DNA of 64,000 nucleotides from Pilaira anomala. Its lineage: Eukaryota; Mucoromycota; Mucoromycetes; Mucorales; Mucoraceae. The notes under the pieces were generated by a model, which was not told the DNA's origin, ran no database searches, and was given only the letters and a program-made list of their open reading frames with translations. The position numbers and the translations under genes were made by a program. Below, one piece after another: positions 13,682-26,200 of the stretch. The stretch spans positions 1 through 64,000 of the forward strand of contig JAIXMQ010000102.1 of the NCBI GenBank assembly GCA_025716855.1, written 5' to 3'. Position 1 is the first letter of the stretch. Every line of letters begins with the position of its first letter.

Positions 13682-15687
13682 CTACCTCTTTTAAATCCAA
13701 TTTCTTTGTAAATAAAACAAACTTCTTTACTATTATTATTATTATTATTTTAATTTAAGGGAAAACTTGTATCTGTGTGTGCGTGTGTAACTTTAGTGTG
13801 TAATGTTTAAAAATAGAAATTGTATGTAAATAGGAATGAGCACATTTTTATTTTTTATTATAAGCTGCTGATTAAAGTTAAAAAGTCTTATATTGGGCTG
13901 CATGATAATTAATTAAAAAAAAAAAGTGCTCTCTTTAAAAAAAAAGAAACATATGGTACAACCGAAAACTTCTAAAGCGGTTAAAGCCTATTGTCTTCAT
14001 CAGCTTGCTTCTTAAAGCATAAAATTCTATTCTAGCTCTAGTAAACAGGGTCGCTTTTTTTTTTTATAAGGAGCATAACACGTATTGAAATGTACTATAC
14101 TTATTAGCTGAAAAAACATTGGGCCAAATTAAGGTTTTTGTATTTTCCATAACTACATAATAAATTTTCTTGTCAGTGTCACTAACAGAATCAATTTGAA
14201 AGAAACCATTTTAATAGTTATATATATATATATATATCTTTTATGTAAAACAGTCTTTGTTTAATATCAGCTTATTGTTTCTGATCAATGACTTCACCTT
14301 GCATTTTCTGAATTTCGGATTGAGTGCATATACATATCTCTCTCTTTCATAACTAACTAATCAACAGTTTTTTTTATATATAACATCAAGCCATATTTTT
14401 CTTTAAGCGTTTCAAGCTAATCTAATATATTTTCACCCGAAATAAACCGTACAACTTACATTAGTAGTTCTCTTCTTTTTTTTTGCCTAGGTAGTTTTTA
14501 TATATTATATTAACTTGATCCGGAGTATTATAAAGACAACCGTAAATATATATATATTTATTTGCTTGATTATAATACTAAAACAGAAAAAAATTATATG
14601 CTCTGATATCAATACATGTATAAAAAGTACGTTGGTGATACAATGTTTGTCAAATTTAATATTCCCTAAATCATACTGTTCCTATTCATTGTATTTACAA
14701 GATGCTTAAAATCATTGGGGGGTTTTTTTTTTGCTGAGTGATATATTTTTAATTCATTTTTTTAAAAAAAAAATATATATACACAATTGACTATACCCTA
14801 TATAAAAAATGATTGTATCTTGTGGGTGTCCTGATACGAGTGAGCAAATCATGTGTCATCTTGTTCAACCACATGTGATGAAAATTCATGCTATATAAAC
14901 CATGGTTCACTGTGGTGCAGTGTTTTGCGTTTGGAAATAGAATTTTTGGAAAACAGTTAGAAATATATAACTCTCGCCGATACATATGTATTCTATATTT
15001 CCCAGGCCCTACTATATTATCTACACAAATCCGTCTATACATGTTGTTGCTCTATCGAACTTTTATTCCAAAAAAAAAAAAAAAAAAAAATAGATAGTTT
15101 TGTATCTATTAAGCTAATATTGGCATACAATGTATGTAAACACCTCGAATGATTCCTGTAAAAAAAAAAAAAAACTTATCGCTACATAGTAGATTAATAA
15201 AGGCAAGCATTTCGCTCAAGATACTAGTACTACTATAAAATAATTTCGTATCTTCGTCTACTATTATTAGTTATAGCTGCTGGTTAGGTTGCTGACTCCA
15301 AGAGTCATTCGGGAAGACGTACGTGGATATGAGTCTGGGAAGGGAAGATACTGACACTATTCTGAGTTAAAAACAACGTTTTAATCAAGGCGTTTCAATA
15401 TCGATTATTTGTCAAACTATATTTCTTGGTGCGACAGAGTAGACTTTCCCGTGAAGCCATCACAGGGGGATGTCATCCTTGAAGAATATAGGGTTAATTT
15501 TCATACCGGCGGCTCATATACAACCTATTAGAAAGAACATTGGGAGTTAAAGCGTTTTGACTACTTAGTTATATTGTATTGTGAATTCAATGTTTTTTTT
15601 TTAAAAAAAAAAAAAAAATAACCAAAACAAGTTGTATTAACGCAATTTTAAAAAAAATCTCTTTATCCCCTCCCCTTTTTCAACGAT
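13682..15687. other. Intergenic, about 2 kb
   Basis: Mostly AT-rich with A/T homopolymers (for example 13914-13924, 15070-15090, 15160-15174). The stretch 15281-15520 has visibly higher GC (one 60-base line counts 28 G/C) and contains a short inverted repeat GACTC-CAA-GAGTC at about 15295-15307. No convincing ORF, tRNA or known structural RNA was identified. Confidence 0.55.
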
Positions 15688-17024
15688 ATGTCAGAAGAAT
15701 TAAAGCAAGTGCCAGTTGGTGACTTACATTGTCAAAGAGATACGTTTGCTCGTGAATTTACTACCACATGTATTGCTTGCTCCGAGAAGCCTGATAAGAA
15801 AGGACTCTATCAGGTGAAACTTTATGACACCAGTAACGTATGCATTCCATCCTTTGGCCTTAACAAAAAAAAAACATACATACATACATACATACTAACT
15901 AGCTTCCAGTTTTATTTCCTGAGGGAGGTGGACAACCATCAGATACAGGTTATATTGACGATGTGAAAGTATATAACGTTCAACGTCAAAAGATTGCACA
16001 TATTCATTACACCAAGCAACCGATTCAGGTTGGGAAAGAAGTAAAATTAACTGTCGATTGGAATCGTCGTTGGGATCATATTCAACAGCACAGTGGTCAA
16101 CACTTATTGAGTGCTGTTATGGAACAAGCACCTTATAATATTGGGACCGTTTCTTGGAATATGGGCGAAAAGCGATCCTACATCGAATTACCCACTAGCA
16201 CTGTCAAAGTCAATATTACGCCCGAATTATTATCTCAGGTCGAAGCCGATGTGAACAACTTGATCGTCAAAAACTTGCCTGTTATTACTCATGTACAAGA
16301 GGCAGATCATGAAGATACTGAGCGTCCTGCTAGTTTACCTGCTGACTACGTCGGGGGTGGTTTGATTCGTACCATTGAAATCCAAGGTTTAGATAAAAAC
16401 CCCTGTTGTGGTACACATGTAACATTCCTTGGTCAACTTCAAGCATTAAAATTACTTCATACGGAGAACGTACGTGGAGGTAATACCCGAATTTTCTTCT
16501 TGTTTGGTCAACGTGTTTTAGATACATTAGATGCTAGCTATACTATTTCCCGTCAATTGAACGCTCTTTTAACTTGTCCACCTGAAAATTTTGTCGAGAA
16601 TATTGATAAACTTCAAAGACAAAGTAAAGAGAACTTGAAGAAAGCAAAACGTTTATTAGAGTCTTTGGCGGTTTATACTGTGAATGATGTAGAAACTGCT
16701 TTAAAAGAAAAACCATATGCCATCGTCTATAAGGAAGATGCTGACATGGATTTCTTGGCTATGATCGCTAATGTCATACGAGATAGAAAATTATTAGAAG
16801 AAGGTGCTGAAAAGGTTATTATTTTAGCTGCTGGTGAAAAGAATGTTGGCGGTCCTATCATTGTTACAGGTGGAAATAATGATATTGTTCAAAAGACTGG
16901 TAAGATTGTGAGCTCCGTTTTATCTGGTGTGAAGGGAGGTGGAAAAGGTAGATGGCAAGGTAAAGCTCAAAACTGGAAAGGCATTGAAAACCTGGAAGAA
17001 GCTCTTGATCAATTAAATATTTAA
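15688..17024 (+). CDS. Alanyl-tRNA editing protein (AlaX type, AARSD1-like)
   Basis: Exons 15688-15832 and 15910-17024; 419 residues. This is a free-standing trans-editing protein that hydrolyses Ser or Gly wrongly attached to tRNA-Ala. Zinc-site motifs are HSGQH (about residue 105) and CCGTH (about residue 205). Other family marks are LFPEGGGQPSDTG across the splice, VDWNRRWDHIQQ, and DYVGGGLIRTIEIQGLDKNPC. The C-terminal part (GGNNDIVQKTGKIVSSVL, GGGKGRWQGKA) resembles the C-Ala/DHHA1-like domain, as in eukaryotic AARSD1. The donor at 15833 was chosen because it restores DTILFPEGGG; a second GT at 15838 does not. No synthetase catalytic core is present. The gene is followed 218 bp later by the Mak5-like gene on the same strand. 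Confidence 0.93.
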
Positions 17025-17140
17025 AATAAAATCTTGTATTAAATGTCTTTTATGAGAGGATGATCTTGTCATTGTTTTGGTGACAGAAAATCGGAAAAGA
17101 GCATAAAGTGACTTTTTTCTAGTGACTGTTTCAAAGTGTC

Positions 17141-17142
<2 letters not shown>

Positions 17143-17176
<34 letters not shown>
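17143..17176 (+). repeat. 34-nt poly-T tract upstream of the Mak5-like start
   Basis: An uninterrupted T run 67 bp before the ATG at 17243, in the gap after the AARSD1-like gene. Candidate promoter element, judged only by recurrent position. Confidence 0.9.
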
Positions 17177-17179
<3 letters not shown>

Positions 17180-17242
17180 TTAATTTCTAGTAACTTCTCG
17201 AGAAAAGAAGATCTCTATTCTTTTTTATACTTACTTTTTAAA

Positions 17243-19848
17243 ATGGCGCCAGTTAAGCAAAAGAAACAAGCTGCTTCAGCAAAGAAGCAACAGGTCAAGC
17301 CTACAACTAAAAAGGCCGCCTCAAAGAAAATCGCACCAAAAAGCAACAAGAAAACACCCAAGTTAGAAGAAGGTGTTGACGGTGTAATTGAGTATGAAGA
17401 TTTAGGCAAGATCGATGAATGGGACTGGACTGAAACTACAGGTATCGATAGCTTTGTTGCTGATGATGCTGGAGGATTTTTATGTTTGGAAGAAATCAGT
17501 GATGTTGAAATTGAATATGAAGGTGACGATACTGTTGGAAAGGTCGCCAAGTTTAAGGTAACTTTTTTTTTTTTTTTTTTTTTAATATGTATATATATTC
17601 ACAAATATACCAAATCATTTGAGTGATACATTAGACTAACATATCTGTAATTCTGTAGAGAGTAAAGAAAGATAACCGTAAATCTGGTAAAAAGGCACAA
17701 CCTACTGCACCTTTACAAACTGAGGATGTCTTTTATGACCTCGACACTTTTGACGAAGAATTAGCTGCTAAGGAAGCTACTAATGAACCCGAAAACGAGA
17801 CTGAAAAAAAAGTAGTTTCTGGAGATATGGAAGTAGATGAAGTAGAAGAGGAAAAGAACGATGAGCCTATCGCCGACATGGATTTAGAGGACGCTATTGT
17901 GGAAGTTCCTGAACCTAAGGTTGTTGAAAAGAAGACAAAAGCCCAAAAGTTATTGGAAAAGAAGAAGAAGGAGATCGAGAGATTAATGAACGAAGTTCAA
18001 AAGCTGGAGGCTACGGCTACCAAGAAAACTTCTGACAACAAGGCTCATGAGGAAAAAGTCGAAGAGAAAAAAGCTGAGGAAAATGTGGATAAGCCTTTAA
18101 ATAAAAGAGAGAGATTACAAGCAAAAAAGAAGGCCGAAGAAGAAGCCAAGAAATTAAGAGAAAAAGACGAGGAAAAGATTGTTGAACCTGTTGGAAAGAA
18201 GAGTCGCCCTACAATTGCTGAAGTTGATCAAAGTGTCGATGTCTCTGCATGGAATGGATTAAAATTACACGGAAACATTATAAACGCCCTCAAGTACAAC
18301 AAATTCACTTCACCTACACCTATTCAAAAGAACACACTTCCTTTAGCTATGCAAGGCCGTGATATTATCGGTTCGGCTGAAACTGGTTCTGGTAAAACCT
18401 TAGCTTTCGGTATTCCCATGATCAACTACCTCAACACTCACGCCAAAGAAGGTCTTACTGGTTTAGTATTGACTCCTACTAGAGAATTAGCTATTCAAGT
18501 CAAGGAGCACATCGAAAAAATGGCTGTATTCAGTGATATTCGTTGCGTTGCCATTGTCGGTGGTATGTCTATTCAAAAGCAAGAAAGACTTGTCAAGAAC
18601 AACCCAGATATTATTGTGGCTACTCCTGGCCGTCTTTGGGAAATCTTTTCTAACAACCCTACCTATATGGAAATGTTGAAGCACGTCAAGTTCCTTGTAT
18701 TAGATGAAGCGGATCGTATGCTCGAAAAGGGCCATTTCGAAGAATTGACCAGTTTGTTGAATACTCTTTCTAAAAAGAGACAAGATACCACCGAATGGCC
18801 CGAGGATTTAGAAGGCTCTGAAAAGAAGGTATTGCCTCAAAATCTCGGTAGCCATCAAACCTTTATCTTTACCGCTACTTTAAGTAAGGACCTTCGCTTT
18901 AACGTCAAGGCCAAGAGAAGAAAGTTGAATGCAAAGACTACCAATACCATGGAAGATCTCTTAAACCGTATTGAATTTTCTGATTCTGATCCCGCCTTAG
19001 TAGATATGACTTCAGATAATATTGTTTCCTCTAGTTTATTAGAAGCTCGAATCGATTGTGTTCATACTGATAAGGATTTATATGTCTATTATTTCGTCAC
19101 TCGTTATCCTGGACGTACTATCGTTTTCGTTAATTCTATTGATGCTATTCGTCGTCTTGTTCCTGTATTCAAGTTATTGAATCTTGAGGTATTAGGTCTT
19201 CATGCTCAAATGCAACAAAAGCAACGTCTTAAGAGTTTAGAAAAGTTCAAATCTAATCCCAGAGCCGTTTTAGTTGCTTCCGATGTTGCTGCTCGTGGTT
19301 TAGATATTCCCTTGGTTGACCATGTCATTCATTATCAATTACCTCGCTCTGGTGAAATCTATGTTCATCGTTCTGGTCGTACCGCTCGTGCTAGCCGTGA
19401 TGGTGTGTCTCTTTTGTTGTGTGGTCCTGATGAGACAAAGATTTACAACAAACTTGTTTCAACACTTCGCAAGGGTGAAGATTATCCTATTTTCCCCATT
19501 GATTTGAATATTTTGAAAGCTATGACGGAACGTGTTAAATTGGCTTCTGAAATTGATAGTATCCACCATCAAGAATCTAAGCAAACACATGAAGTCAATT
19601 GGATGCGTAATATGGCAAAGGAAATGGATGTTGACTTTGATGAAGATACCATGCAAGGAAAAGGTCACCAAAAATCCTCTTCAGAACTTGAGAAAGCTAG
19701 AGTCAAGGCATTAAATTTGAAGAATAAATTGGCTCATTTAATTAAACAGCCTATCTTACCTGCTGGCGCCTCTAGAAAGTTTTTGACAGGTGGTCTCGTT
19801 ACAGATTTTGTTGATAGATTATTGAAGAATGAGAGTAAGTTCATAAAG

Positions 19849-19881
<33 letters not shown>

Positions 19882-20006
19882 CATACTGATTTTTATTTAT
19901 TTTTCAATTTGTAGCAAGTGAAATTCTTCCTGGTTCTAATAATTCAAAAGCTTTTGATGATTTACATTCTAAGAAAAAGAAGAGAAAGTTAGAGGATACA
20001 AAATAA
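17243..20006 (+). CDS. DEAD-box RNA helicase Mak5/DDX24, 60S biogenesis
   Basis: Exons 17243-17557, 17659-19834, 19915-20006; 860 residues. The N-terminus is very Lys/Glu-rich with a likely coiled coil (about residues 220-310). The helicase core has TPTPIQKNTLPLAMQGRD, AETGSGKTLAFGIPM (the AETGSGKT form is typical of Mak5/DDX24), TPTRELAIQV, VATPGRLWE, LDEADRML, FIFTATLS (TAT instead of SAT), VASDVAARGLDIP and HRSGRTARA. An insertion between DEAD and TAT with EKKVLPQNLGSHQ is also Mak5-like. The C-terminus is basic (SKKKKRKLED). In yeast Mak5 is needed for early pre-60S maturation in the nucleolus. Its 3' end converges with Fab1, about 215 bp away. Confidence 0.93.
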
Positions 20007-20221
20007 ATCCTCTTATTTCGCTTACCCCCCTCTCATTAACTTTTTTGCATACTATAGAATCTTTTTTTTTTTTTAAAGAGAATAAAAAAAAATTTTTTTT
20101 TTTTTTGTCGATACATAACCTATTCCTTTACTTTATTATCAATGTAGCTTAAACAGGTATCTTTATTTTAAATAACGTGTATAGGAATGTGTGTGTGTTG
20201 GGGTATAGTATGTATAGACAC

Positions 20222-23200
20222 TTAAGGAAATATGGTCCAAAAATCGGGTATCATACAAAAGTAAAGATCAATAGCAGATCTGAAACGCCTTCGATACATT
20301 CTTGGGGAAACAATAGTTGGATCTTTTTTACCGCCTCCCAACATACCAGACTCCTTCACCCAGCTTTCCAATTTTTTGTCCCAGGTAAAAGTTCGGATAA
20401 AATCTATGGGGAAAAATTAACTTCAGCTTATTTCCCCGTAGGTAGATTTAATAATACTTACCAACAATACCAACAATAATTTCATTAGAGTCTTCATCAA
20501 ACCCTACTAAAAGGGAATAATCCATTACATCCAAACTAAGTAAAAACTGCGTATCATTGAATAATGAATCAGTTAAATTACACTTGGTATCTACTCTCAT
20601 GTAAAGAGGAGTTTTACTAATAACTATATTTGAAAAAAAAAAAAAAAAATGTTAATTTTTATCGTTCTACATAGCAGACAGAATATACTAACCTTCGACT
20701 AAATTTTCATCCAAGAATACTTCTACATCTTTTCCAGTCTTTTCGGCCCATCGATTTCTCATAGAACCTTTTAAATCATAAACCTATATTCTATATTTAG
20801 TTGGGTATATTCATGACTCATGTAATTATTATAGTACCTTTTTAACAGAAGTTTCGTAAAATAAATTTTCCATGACAAGAATATCCAATTTCATAGATTT
20901 CCCGCTGATATTATTATAGAAACCAATTCGATAAAGCCCAAAGATTTTGCAGAGAACAGTAGGAATCTAAAAGAAATAAGCACATGAGACTTAACACAAA
21001 AGTATTCAATGATTGTAAATACAAACCCCTTTATCAAAGACTTCATTAAACATGTACAAGAAATATTTGTTGGCAGAACCCAAAAATGCGTCCATTTCAT
21101 ACTTTGAAATTTGCTTAATTAAAAATCTTTCATCTAAAACAAAAAGTGAGTAAAAAAACATATGGAAAAGTTCAAATGATAAATCTTACCTTTAGTTTTT
21201 AAAAAGATAGAACCGGATTTTCCTCCATCCGTATCCCAAGTTGTACATCTTGCTAAAGAAGAAATGAATATTTCATCACAACCACAACTCTTTCTAAGCA
21301 TATCAAACTGTTCTGCAAAATAAATTTTACATGAAAAACTAGTTGATCCACCCTTAAAAGCTTTTATATACTAATTAATAAAATTCCATTGACATAATCA
21401 AATAAGCGATACTTACAGAATTTCCAAGGTCTTTCTCTTTCATCTGTTTCAGGAAACATTTCCAAGAAGAAAGGCTTGGTCTCTTGTGGACTTGAACTTT
21501 CTCCAGTAGCATTTTGGTCGGACTTCTCTTTTTCTGAACCTGTAAATAGGTTGGAAGTTGAAAAACCAGCTGCTTTTGACATTCTTAATTCTCGCTTTCT
21601 ATTCAACTTTTCGTTATATAATGTACTTCCCAACATGTAAGAGATAATACTACTAGGTTCATCTTCTCTGACTAAAATATTTGAATCACCAAAGATATGT
21701 TCCGTAGGAGAGCTAAAGACTGTATAAATAATATACTCCAAACTACTATATAATCTAATATACTTACAATGGATATTCTAAAGGTAATAAATTACTGATA
21801 CTCTTTTCCGCCAGTACATAGGTAATTGCTTTCATAATTGAGTTCTTTCCACCACCATTGGTGGGAGGCCACTCTATTCCAGCAGACGCAGAATTTGTAT
21901 CTAAAGTAAAACGGTTAATACAAACTTTTTTAAAACATAAATAAAGTATAATCTTTACCTAAACTAATCGATGAATTATCAGAAGATCTTAATACTGCTT
22001 CCATAATAGCGTTTCGACTTAAAGATTTTGCCATGGGATGATCGCTAAATGATCCACCTTCCTCATGAGTTAGTTTTCTACTGGATACTATCATTCCAGA
22101 CTCTACACTAAGATAGGGCAAGGTATTTCTATCCATCTGCAACTGATGTTCACGATTAAATTGTTGTAACTCAGAGATACTTGGTACCATTTCACGACCC
22201 AGGGACTCATCATACTCGTCTGTATGCATTAATGAGAAAGTTTTATGCTGATAAGGCAGTAATTGATCCCCATCTTCTTCAAACAAAACTTCAATATCAT
22301 CCTCATCATGTTCTTCTCCATCTTCATCTTCTTCATCGTCAGAAATACCTTCTTCTTCAGAAGAAGAAGAAGACTCATCATGCGTGGCAATAATTTCTTT
22401 GATTTTAGTATAGGGTTCAAGTGAAGCTTTACTAGGTAGACTTTGTCGAATATTACGAATTTTTCCTTCAGATAATTTTCTACCATGGTGATAGTGATGA
22501 TGAATAGGCACAGGTAAATGGGATTGTTGATGTCCACTATTGCTTCCTACATGGCTTGAGAACTTGATAGAAGGTGTAGGAGGTCGATCACTTGATGTTA
22601 ATGAATTTACGGATGCTGCAGAGGAGGGGCTCAAGAAATTTGATGAAGGTACAGGAATACGCCCTCCACTAGCAAAACGATTGGTTGCCTTCATATTCTG
22701 TTGATGATAGATCATTAAATTACCTGTAGATGCTCCTGCTACAATAGCCATGGTACGTGATCGTGGTCGAACCACAGAGGCATCTTGTGCTGCAGACATG
22801 GCTTGTTGTATAGGATGTGGAGTTGTAGTATTCTTTGTGACATATGGAATTAATGCTGTACTGTTACTACCGCTCATCTTCATTGGATTATTGCTGTGTG
22901 TATTCAATCCAAGCTTTTTATCAATCACTGGTAAAATAGGTGGCAAGTTATTACTGGGTGGACCCATAAACCCGTACCTAAAAGCAATGGAAGATCTATC
23001 TTGTAATTTAGCTGTATAAGGTGAACCACGATAGAAATTAGGTTTAGGTGCTTGAGGAGGAGGTGGTGGTGGTACGGGTACTGCTGGTGTTATTGGTGCC
23101 GCAGATGATGATGAAGCATTTGAATAAAGGTTAGAAGCAGGTTCATTAAATTGTGATTTTCGGTTATTGGATTTAAAGTGATTCATTTCAATTAACTTTT

Positions 23201-26200
23201 GGTAAGGTGAAATATTCTTTGTATGCTGCTTTTCAAGACTGTTTCCTGGAGAAGGAGAGCTCTTCGATTTATTGACAACTGGGTCGGGTAATAATCCTGC
23301 AAATCGCTTATAAGCTGTAGAGGATAAGATGGGAATCGCTGCTGCGTGACGTATAAGTCTAGAAGAGCTTTGTTGGTTATTATATTCCATTATTTCAAGC
23401 TGTTTCTTTTTAATATTATATTCTAGTTCTTCCTCTACTTCTGATTCTTCCAATTCAACTGCAGTGGATGATACATGTGGTGATGCAGGAGGGGGAGAAG
23501 GTGTCCTTCGGCTTTCAACAATATTTGATTTCTGAAGATACTTATGTTTTTCAAGTATTTTTTCCTTTCCTCGTTTTTCTTGTTGCTGTTGTTCCCGTTG
23601 TTGTTGTTCCCGTTGTTTTTCCTGCTCTTGTTTTTGCTTTTGTAGCTTTTTATCTTCTGCTTGCTCCTTCTTCTTTTTAGGCGCATCCTTCATTAATTCC
23701 AATGACAATCTTCTAGCAACACTTGGATCCAAGTCACGAGAATCATCTTCATCAACTGAACTTGAACGATTGTAACCTTTAACATTACCTATGCCAGGCG
23801 AAGAAGGTGTAGAGTTCATCAAATCACCTTCAGAGCTAAACTTCTTTTTACTCACACTACTCACACTTGTACTAAAATTCTTGACATCATCTTCTTTTTT
23901 ATCCTGCATAAACATTTGATCAAATCGTTTCAATTCATCAAACCAAGGGTATGTATCTGTAGGTGATTCCCCTAGACCTGGCTGCTCCTTCAATATAGTG
24001 CTAGTAGGATAAGAGCTTTCGGAAGAATTGACTGTATTGGAGACACCATAGGGAGAAGCAGAAGGAGAATCATCTAAGCCAACATCCAATAATGGTAAAT
24101 CAGTTGCCTCGATAGCACGTTTCGTGCGTAAGTTAAGATTGGAGACTACAGGTGTTGAATTATTACTATTATACAAACTCTCTGCCGGAAACATTCTTCG
24201 AAGATGATTTGTAGTTAATCTTCTTAATTCTCTTTCAGGTCGAACAAACTTGCGAGCAAAATCAATATATCTCAAATCCCAACGGACTGCATGGGTTTGT
24301 AGTTCTGCAAGTACATTATTTATTTGCAAGGTGTCTGTTGGAGCACTAGTAGCATATTCAGATTGTAGCTTTTGTAATAAGCTCTTTTTGTTCTTAAGTG
24401 CCTCTTGTGACATTTCTTGTAAGTATTCTTTACACAAATCAATCATGTTGGGTTGAACAATATCATAGGAAAATGCCTTATTCCTTTCTATAATCGAATC
24501 AAAGAATTTGGCTATTTTTGATCTAGTTACATCAAGAGAGGCATCCTTAATAGCCATTTGCTGTTTAGGACTGAATCGAAGATGAAGTGGAGGCGGGTGA
24601 ACTTCAACTACTTTAACCATAGCATGAGTAAAGTTAACGGATAAATTTTGAATTCTAAAAGAAATTGTATGATCACGATATAACCCATGAGGACAACCAT
24701 CATCACCACCTTCCTCCGGTGAAAAATAACTTCCAGCATTATTTGAATCATCTTCATCATCGTAGATAGGAATTGGTTCTGATTGATAAAACAAGAGCTC
24801 TAAGAACTTACCAAACGAATACCTTTGTAATAAATCCGACATGGGTTTCCAACTATGCATTACCTTGCAGATATGACATTTTGTGCGAATAAAGATATGA
24901 ATCTTTCGCAAGTATTCATCTCGGCTAATATCAATTCTTTCTTCAATTGGATCTTCATCGCCATTATCATCTTCTGCAAAAACTTGCATTTTAATTTGTG
25001 CGTTTCCATGAGAATAGGTTTTGTCGTGGTTAATTAACGCTGCATTACACATTTTATTTCCGCAGATAGTATATGCTTCCTTTGCCGCATTTAAAATGTA
25101 TTGTCCAAGAGTATAATCACTAGTAGGATCATAATAATTGTAGGGTTCTAATACTGCTTTTTCACAAGGAATTGTATGGTTGTTCATAGGATTTGTAGTA
25201 CGATGCACAAGAATCTCTTGATGATATATGGGTGAAAGACATTGATGAATACCATCAATATATTTTTTAAATATATACCAAGCTTGAACATGTAAATCTT
25301 GATAATGACGATATTCAAGATCATGTTCCAAATAAACATCAAATGACTTGAGATAGAGTGGCATATATATTAAATCTGTAGGAATAGGTGGAATGACAGG
25401 TGTTGATGTTAATGTTTCTTTACCCTTTTCTGTGCTATTATCCTGCGATACTATTGTGGCAGCAGCGCTAGTAGTGGTGCTATTAGTAGTAGTAGGATTC
25501 TCTAAAGGGTTAGAAGAAAGTACATTCCCCATAATACCAGGACCTAATCGTTCTCTAATCAAACCAATTAATTTCTTTTGAGAATCGCGTAGCTTTAGCA
25601 AGATATGTGGTACAGGTAAAGTTACTCCAGGAGAAATAGAAAGCGTTGTATTTTGGTACTGCTTTAAGACATTATTAATTGCTGTAAGACAAATATCATC
25701 ATCTTCCACAATAATCGTGTCATGATGAAATTGCTGTTGTGCTTTTTTCTTGGCTGCTGCTACATCCATAGTATTAATCGTCATTTGTGATTCAGCAACA
25801 GAGAGTGCAGAAATACTTTGTGCATCTATTTGTAGCATATCTACTGAAGATCTTTCAATAAATGAAGAGCCTGTATTGGGTCGATTACTAGCTTTTGAAT
25901 ATTGAACTAAAGCAGAAGAATCATCATTACTATTCATATCATCATCAAAGGAAACATCATCATAAATAGGCATAGTCCAACGACGCAATTCAATAAAATC
26001 TTTTCTTAATTGAGCTTCTAAATTGATATTGTTAACTACTGTCACCATAAATTTCATGATAAATTTAATAATACAAAGTGTATTCCAATCACCACCTCTT
26101 AAGACTATGCTTGCGCCTCTATCTTTTGGACATCGACTAAACATTAAAAATGTCTTTCTTCTGTGAGGAAGGAATTCGTGCATGATTGTCATCGTTTCGA

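Noticed and set aside
14791..15042. 83-residue minus-strand ORF that looked like a retroelement fragment
   Set aside because: No motif I can name, no neighbouring domains and no clear start context; kept only as intergenic sequence.
20177..20479. 100-residue plus-strand ORF
   Set aside because: Runs antisense through the last Fab1 exon, whose frame encodes the conserved C-terminal kinase end.
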